Below, in pieces: positions 58,764 to 64,000 of a stretch of 64,000 nt of DNA; position 1 is the stretch's first letter; every line of letters starts with the position of its first letter. Source of the DNA: Tretioscincus oriximinensis (lineage: Eukaryota > Chordata > Lepidosauria > Squamata > Gymnophthalmidae); NCBI GenBank assembly GCA_022410635.1, contig JAJVDF010000018.1, positions 2,712,932-2,776,931 of the forward strand. The letters run 5' to 3'. The notes below the pieces were generated by a model that saw only the letters and a program-made list of their open reading frames with translations, was not told the DNA's origin and did not search any database. Both the position numbers and the translations under genes were made by a program.

Positions 58764-59940
58764 AATGCAACCTCTGGGGACTGAATGACTAAATTTCTTA
58801 AATATAATTCACTCTGGAATATAAACTAGTCAGGAATATCTAGTGCATATAAGAGAAAGATTCATATTTAAGCCAGAAAAATGCATCACAGAGGCTTTGG
58901 AACAGCTGAGAGAGCAGAAGCAATCAATAAAGGCAATTTGTAGAAGATTTTTAAAAACAGATTTCTAGAATTAGCAATTTTTAAAAAGGATTCGTCAGAG
59001 AGATATAATGCCTTGCTAGAATACACAATCCTTGTAAACCATTTGGTAAATTTGCAGAATATGGCAATACATTGGTGAATTAGTCTTACATTGATGAAAC
59101 AGCTGCTACCTATACATATTTAACCCTGACAGAAAGTGAAAACACAGAACACTGAAAATGCAAACAAGTAGTTAAAATTATAAATATACTTGCAGTAACC
59201 CTGAAAACTGTTTGTGCAGCTGTTCAAGAGTTGCACTGATGACAGTGTCCACATGCTGCCCACACCTGAAGGAGGCCAATAAACTCACACAGAAAAGACA
59301 TGCCTCCAACATAGTACATTTCGACACCTATATCAATACAATTACCTTAGCAAACAGTTCTGCACAGTATAATCAGTTCCCTGCCATCCTTTGGAAGTCT
59401 TTTCATAAGCGTACTTGATTTTGCTGAATATTAATAATGGCATTTTAGATTACCAGTAATAGCAATCTAGAAGTAATAAAGAATAAGATAAAAGGGAATC
59501 ATCCTAAAATATATAATGCTTATTAGTTCTCAGCTGTTCACCATTACCTTTTAACCATTTATTCCACATTTTATTATGCAAAGTCAGGTTCCTCAAAAGG
59601 TAAAGGATAAAACTGAGCAAAAACCAAAGCTAAGCTAAAATTAGTTTATCAAATGAAAACTGAGTTGAGATTTCAAACGTAGTTAAGGTTGGTGGTTTTT
59701 TACTATATTGTTATTTTGTAAACAAGATATTGCTTAAGATAGCGATATAAAAGAATAGAATATTTCTGTACTAAGCCATTCCTTATTATATCCAGGTAGT
59801 AGTTTCCTTTCTTCCACATATTTTTGTACAGAACAGAGGGATCAATTTTGTTCTCATTGGCACATGGAAGGAAGCTGCAAGGTAGTTTAGATACCAGAAA
59901 AAAAACTTTCTGACAGTAAAGGGGATAAACCAGTGGCACA
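58764..59940. other. Intergenic, no gene or clear repeat seen
   Basis: AT-rich, unique-looking DNA with short random frames. Confidence 0.5.
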
Positions 59941-59944
59941 GTTT

Positions 59945-60075
59945 TCCATAGGAGGTGATGATTTTGCCTTCACTGGAAGTCTTCAGAGGCTGAACTGNTT
60001 GGAAAGGTTCAGGTGAGTCCTACATTGGGCAGGAGGTTGGACCCAGTTGGAGGTCCCTTCCAACTGCATCCTTCC
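59945..60075 (+). repeat. CR1 LINE 3' end
   Basis: CACTGGAAGTCTTCAGAGGC and GGTTGGACCCAGTTGGAGGT then CCCTTCCAACTGCATC, the CR1 consensus tail. Confidence 0.75.
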
Positions 60076-60174
60076 ACTTTTTCTTTATGCAGATATTCCA
60101 CAATGCATTTCTTTTCTCAATTACTATTTCATCTACTGATATCTCCAATTAGTTATCATATCACCCATTTGCTT

Positions 60175-60540
60175 TAAGAACATAAGAAGAGTCTTGCTGA
60201 ATTGTGCCAGGCCAGAGCCCATCTAGTTCTGCATTCTGTCTCACACAGTGGCCCACGAATTGTACCTGGGCAGTCTGAAGCAGAAGAAGGCAAAATCTTC
60301 ACTTGTTCTTGACTTCCTTCAAATGGTACTTCAGAAATACTGCCTGTTCCTCCATCTTGGAGCCAGTACCAAGAGAACCATCCCAGTAGCTATTTATACC
60401 CTTGGCTTCCATGAATTTGTCTAACCCTGTGTNANAGCTATCCAGGCTGCTAGCTACCACCACCTCTTCTGTAAATTCCACAGGTCAATGACCGTCTGAG
60501 TGAAAAAAATGTCCTCATTCTTCTGCCCATCAGTTTCTTT
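60175..60540 (-). repeat. CR1/L3-like LINE 3' end
   Basis: TTAAGAACATAAGAAGAGTC through CCATCTTGGAGCCAGTACC and CACCACCTCTTCTGTAAATT, then GACCGTCTGAGTGAAAAAAA. Same order as the 19978 copy, including the end of ORF2. Confidence 0.8.
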
Positions 60541-60578
60541 TTTCATTTGAGAGAAATAGCTGTGTTAGTCTAGTAGAA

Positions 60579-60765
60579 AGTCCAGCAAAGGAGCTAGCAG
60601 CACTTNGAGACTAACTTGAGAAAAGTGGGTGGCATAAGCTTTCGTAGACATGTCTACTTCTTCAGATCCTCAGAGCATCTGAAGAAGTAGACATGTCTAT
60701 GAAAGCTTATGCCACCCACTTTTCTCAAGTTAGTCTCCAAGTGCTGCTGGCTCCTTTGCTGGACT
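60579..60765. repeat. Long hairpin element, family H, copy 2
   Basis: About 90-bp arms, almost perfect inverse of each other, with almost no spacer (around 60676). Left AGTCCAGCAAAGGAGCTAGC, right CTCCTTTGCTGGACT. Same family as 26759. Confidence 0.87.
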
Positions 60766-61372
60766 TTTTTCATTTGGGGCAACTAAGTAGCAAAGATGAC
60801 AAAGTCTTTATTTTCTGTAGATTTAACATAGCTACTTCACGATTTAACTTAAATTGTGATTCTATTCTTTTCCAAAAAAGACTCACAGGCCTGCAGTGCC
60901 ACCATATATATATATACGGTGGCATTGCACCATAGAGGATATATTATATCCTCTACCCACCTAGCCCCTCTGGCAATTTTTTGATAAATTCCTTTATGTG
61001 TTGGCTAATCTAATTGGTATTAAATATCACATAACATTTTCAGATGCATTTCTTTAATTTCAGGATTTTCTATGTTTGTGTTAGATGTTAGATGATTCTC
61101 CAACACTATGTTTTCCGTTGCTGTGCCACCTGTGACATTATTTTTTAGCTCTTTAGTTTAACCAATAAGCAATCGCATTCCAAGTATGGTAACAATAGAT
61201 TTTATATGTCCGGACTTTTTATAATGGAACTCTTATTTACTTTTGCCTGTTCAGGATCTGACTATGCAATGAGCCCTGATGACCCAAAAGAGTTTGGTGT
61301 GCAATAGATTCTATTTGATTTATTTTACCTCAATGCTAGTTTTAGGTGCTGACCAAAAAGAAAGGAGCCACA

Positions 61373-61411
61373 AAGGATCTTAGTTTGCCCCTTCTGCAAA
61401 CTAAGATCCTT
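61373..61411. repeat. Perfect 16-bp inverted repeat
   Basis: AAGGATCTTAGTTTGC and its exact inverse, with a 7-base loop (61389-61395). Origin unknown. Confidence 0.8.
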
Positions 61412-61421
61412 TTCTCACAGG

Positions 61422-61673
61422 TTGGTATGTCAACTTACAGATTCGTATAATCTTTTGCTCCCCACATATAGGNCAGAAGAGCAGAGGTCCTTTGGTCCTC
61501 CATCTGACTTGGTCATAACAATGGAACAGGGAATTGTACAAAAATGGTATGCCATTCCTTTGTTAAAGCATGAAAAAGAAGTTTATAAATGGACTACTGT
61601 TGATGTACTAGACCATGAAGGATGTGTGTATGGCACACCCTCTCAAGTTTCACAGATTTTTTTTTTTGCTTGA
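61422..61673 (+). other. Unidentified open frame, 83 codons
   Basis: The frame reads LVITMEQGIVQKWYAIPLLK and EVYKWTTVDVLDHEGCVYGT, with amino-acid composition like real protein. An ag lies upstream at 61471 (ATATAG, followed by an N). I recognise no family. It could be a piece of an unknown transposable element, an isolated exon, or chance. No neighbouring exon is seen. Confidence 0.25.
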
Positions 61674-61759
61674 CATCTGGAAGTACTACATCTGGACCAT
61701 CTCCAGAAATGCCCAGACTGAGATGCAAAGGCTGCAAACATCAATATTTAATTATATAA

Positions 61760-61858
61760 AGTAGTCCTCACCATGTTTTTAACGTGTTAATTGTGATTTT
61801 GTTAACCGCCCTAAGACCATTGGGTATAGGGTGGTATAAAAATGTAAATAAATGACAT
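61760..61858 (+). repeat. L2-type LINE/SINE tail
   Basis: TTGTTAACCGCCCTAAGACC, then ATTGGGTATAGGGTGGTATA and AATAAATGA. Confidence 0.7.
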
Positions 61859-61872
61859 TGACGATGATGACG

Positions 61873-61906
<34 letters not shown>
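61873..61906. repeat. (AAT)n microsatellite
   Basis: About 11 AAT units, just after an L2-type tail. Confidence 0.93.
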
Positions 61907-61909
<3 letters not shown>

Positions 61910-61971
61910 GCCAAAAGGAGAAGGAAGTAGCTGCTCCTTTGCTTACAGCAAAAGAAAAAGGAGCATGTTTA

Positions 61972-63204
61972 CAGGTGAAACCTTGTTATAAAGGACACCA
62001 ATAACAAAATTTGCGATATAACAAACAAATTTGAAAGTCTTAGCAGAGCACCATTTTTACATTGAGAGCAATGTACACATTCCCCCAATATAAGGAACCT
62101 TGTTGTAATGAAAGTTTCAGTATAACAAACAACTGATTTTTGTGCCTTGCCTATTTTGCAAGAGCCTGTTATAAAGAACTGAAGCACAAGAGGAGCAGGG
62201 CATTGAGTACAGAGTAACATTTTTAAGCAACTACAAATATTTTCAAACCACCAATGAATGGGAGGATTAAATCCTCAAAATCCGATGGATGATTGGGACA
62301 ATGATTGGATCTGATGTAAAAATAAATATATTTACCCTGGCCAAATAGAAGGGAAAGTAATTTGCAAGTAAAGTTAGCAATTCATTTTTGCAATGGTTTT
62401 TGACATTTAAAAGCTATGTTAAGANTGAGAGAATCTATGTTGTCCCCAATGAGTCCCATTCTGGACTGTATCTTGTACAGGCCTGCCATAGTCTGTAGAT
62501 GTATGTGGATGGCCAAGCTCTCTTTAAGCTCACATGCTGTTTCTGGCATTTAAAAGTGTATTGAAATAGTTTTTGCAGTGGTTTCAGTATAACAAAGTTC
62601 CATTATAACTAGGGTTGCCATACGTCCCAGGAAAGTGGGACAATCCCGGTTTGGGGGACTAAAATATAGTCCCCTCCGGGTTTTAAGATAAAATCCCGGC
62701 TTTTTACATTCCCCGGTGCTGCATCAGGGAATGTAAAAATGCAGGATTTTAAAGGAAAAGGAGCCATCAGAGCTGACGGCTCCAGCCCGGCAACGCTTTC
62801 CNGGGTCCTGGAGGGAACTTCCGAGTGTACCGTAGCTGCTCCAATGCTGGAGGCAGGGTTTCGTGTCAGGCAAAGCTGCGAACTCGCCTCCAGCCGAGCA
62901 AAAACGCCTGGGTTTGTGACAGGAGGNCAGCTCTGTTCTCCTGTCACAAACTCAGGCATTTTTCCTCTGCTGGAGGTGAATTGGCAGCTTTGCCTGACGC
63001 GAAACTCTGCATCCAGCATTGGAGCAGCTACGCACACGCGCGCGCGCACACACACGGACGCTTGCGGTGAGACAGGGAGAAGAGAGGTTTTGCCTGTCTC
63101 ACTACAAGCGTCCGTATGTGCGCACGCGCGCGTGCACCCCCACCCCCGTCCCGGTTCTGGGCTGCCAAAATATGGCAGCCCTAATTATAACATATGTTTC
63201 ATTG
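61972..63204. mobile_element. Tigger-like (pogo/mariner) element, interrupted
   Basis: The left end CAGGTGAAACCTTGTTATAA is mirrored at the right by TTATAACATATGTTTCATTG, both following the ACCTCGTTATAACGAA type of terminus of Tigger-like elements; the left end adjoins TA. Subterminal ATATAACAAACAA blocks are repeated at 62025 and 62112. Old, with no coding frame. A 574-bp insertion lies within. Confidence 0.55.
62610..63183. mobile_element. hAT-like non-autonomous element with two tandem hairpins
   Basis: Exact 8-bp duplication ATTATAAC (62602-62609 and 63184-63191). Ends TAGGGTTGCCATA and, inverted, TAGGGCTGCCATA. Inside are two large hairpins: one of about 90-bp arms (62833-63029), one with arms of alternating CG/CA and GGACGCTTG (63030-63140). 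No transposase frame; the many short frames across it are shadows of the palindromes. Confidence 0.85.
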
Positions 63205-63699
63205 CATAGAAATCTTTCTCAAAAGTTGGCAATTTAACAAAAAGCATCTGCCATACTATAAATGGCAACTGTCCTTGCATTAAGTTCAAGTGTGCTTTCG
63301 AACTTGTGCTCCTAGTATGGCTGTGAGAAATCAGGTAACTTCTTTGAGTGCGTCTAACACTGCACATTGTTAACGCGCTGCAGATAGACAGCTTGGACAA
63401 TGCCGTCATTTTCTCAGGTTTCAGTCTCAAATTTCTAACACAATTTTCAAAGAGCTTTGATCAAGATCATTCAGTCTTTGAACAGCAAGGGACTGTGCTT
63501 TTATCAGTCCATACTTGCCTGATTCTTTCAGAGAAACTCCCAGAGGCAAGAACTTCTTTTTTACAGTCTAAAGAATCAGGGAAAAATAAACCGGGGGGGA
63601 CGGGGGGACAATTAAGTGGGGCAGCAATGAAAAGCAGCAAATGAGACCACGGATGTGGGATCCCATTAGGACTGGCAAGATGGAATCTAACCCCGTCCC

Positions 63700-63872
63700 C
63701 ACTGAGCCTTCTTCTTGGCTATATCTCAGAATAGGAATGTGCCATCTACATGCTAATGTAGGCTATGGCAGCTCCCGAATGGGGCCTGCCACAGCCTACA
63801 TTGGCATGTGGATGACCAAGCTCTGTACTGAGATATAACCCAGGATATGGCTCAGGGGGGACAGGGCCTTAA
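63700..63872. repeat. Foldback MITE, family F
   Basis: CCGTCCCCACTGAGCC and GGCTATATCTCAGAATAG at the left are inverted at the right (GAGATATAACCCAGGATATG, GGGGACAGGG). The centre has ATGCTAATGTAGGCTATGGC and its inverse GCCACAGCCTACATTGGCAT. Confidence 0.82.
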
Positions 63873-64000
63873 TATAGCTAAAGGAAAGTGGTACCAATCA
63901 GGGCTGTAGAATTATCCACACATTTATTGTTGTTACTAGGTTGTAGTACATTCTGACAGACTCCTGGTCGACTCCATAAACATCTCTAAGCAATGTTCTT

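Noticed and set aside
62609..63209. 148- and 156-codon frames on opposite strands
   Set aside because: They lie across the hairpins of the hAT-like element, and each contains the inverse of the other; palindrome shadows.
1..64000. CRISPR array, operon or other bacterial-type system
   Set aside because: Spliced gene, vertebrate repeats and long introns; no direct repeats with regular unique spacers.

Overview
The window is vertebrate nuclear DNA, most likely from a squamate reptile. The repeat mix (CR1/L3-type and L2-type LINEs, an LINE-1, a Sauria-type SINE, a second tRNA-derived SINE, Tc1/mariner and many hAT-like short elements) and the spliced, intron-rich gene both point that way; the species cannot be named from this sequence alone.

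There is one host gene. RYK, the Wnt-binding receptor with an atypical tyrosine-kinase domain, lies complete on the minus strand. The start codon is at 55131 and the stop codon is at 22550-22552. I could place all 15 coding exons by GT-AG junctions with continuous phase; together they give 1851 nt, or 616 codons plus the stop. The order is signal peptide (with an unusual polycysteine stretch), WIF domain, tetrabasic site, one membrane span, juxtamembrane Ser/Thr-rich region, kinase-like domain and C-terminal GAYV. The first exon sits in a CpG island (about 54480-55620). The 3' UTR runs to an AATAAA signal at 21686-21691.

Layout: 1-1560 is the 5' part of an LINE-1 on the minus strand with an open ORF1. 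From 1561 to 21669 lies intergenic DNA downstream of RYK: a decayed Tc1-like element, a CR1 with reverse-transcriptase remnants, an L2 carrying a nested hAT-like element, and foldback elements. RYK covers 21670-55131; its introns hold SINEs, CR1 and L2 tails, hAT-like elements and palindromic MITEs. From 55620 to 64000 lies upstream DNA: a mariner-type MITE, an hAT-like element nested in a foldback element, a 5'-truncated LINE-1 with target-site duplication, a long hairpin element, and a 574-bp hAT-like element nested in an older Tigger-like one.

I saw no other convincing host gene, no RNA gene and no CRISPR array. I found no new multi-gene system. The most interesting material is the RYK N-terminus and a set of structurally complete, nested non-autonomous DNA transposons whose 8-bp target duplications can be read directly.
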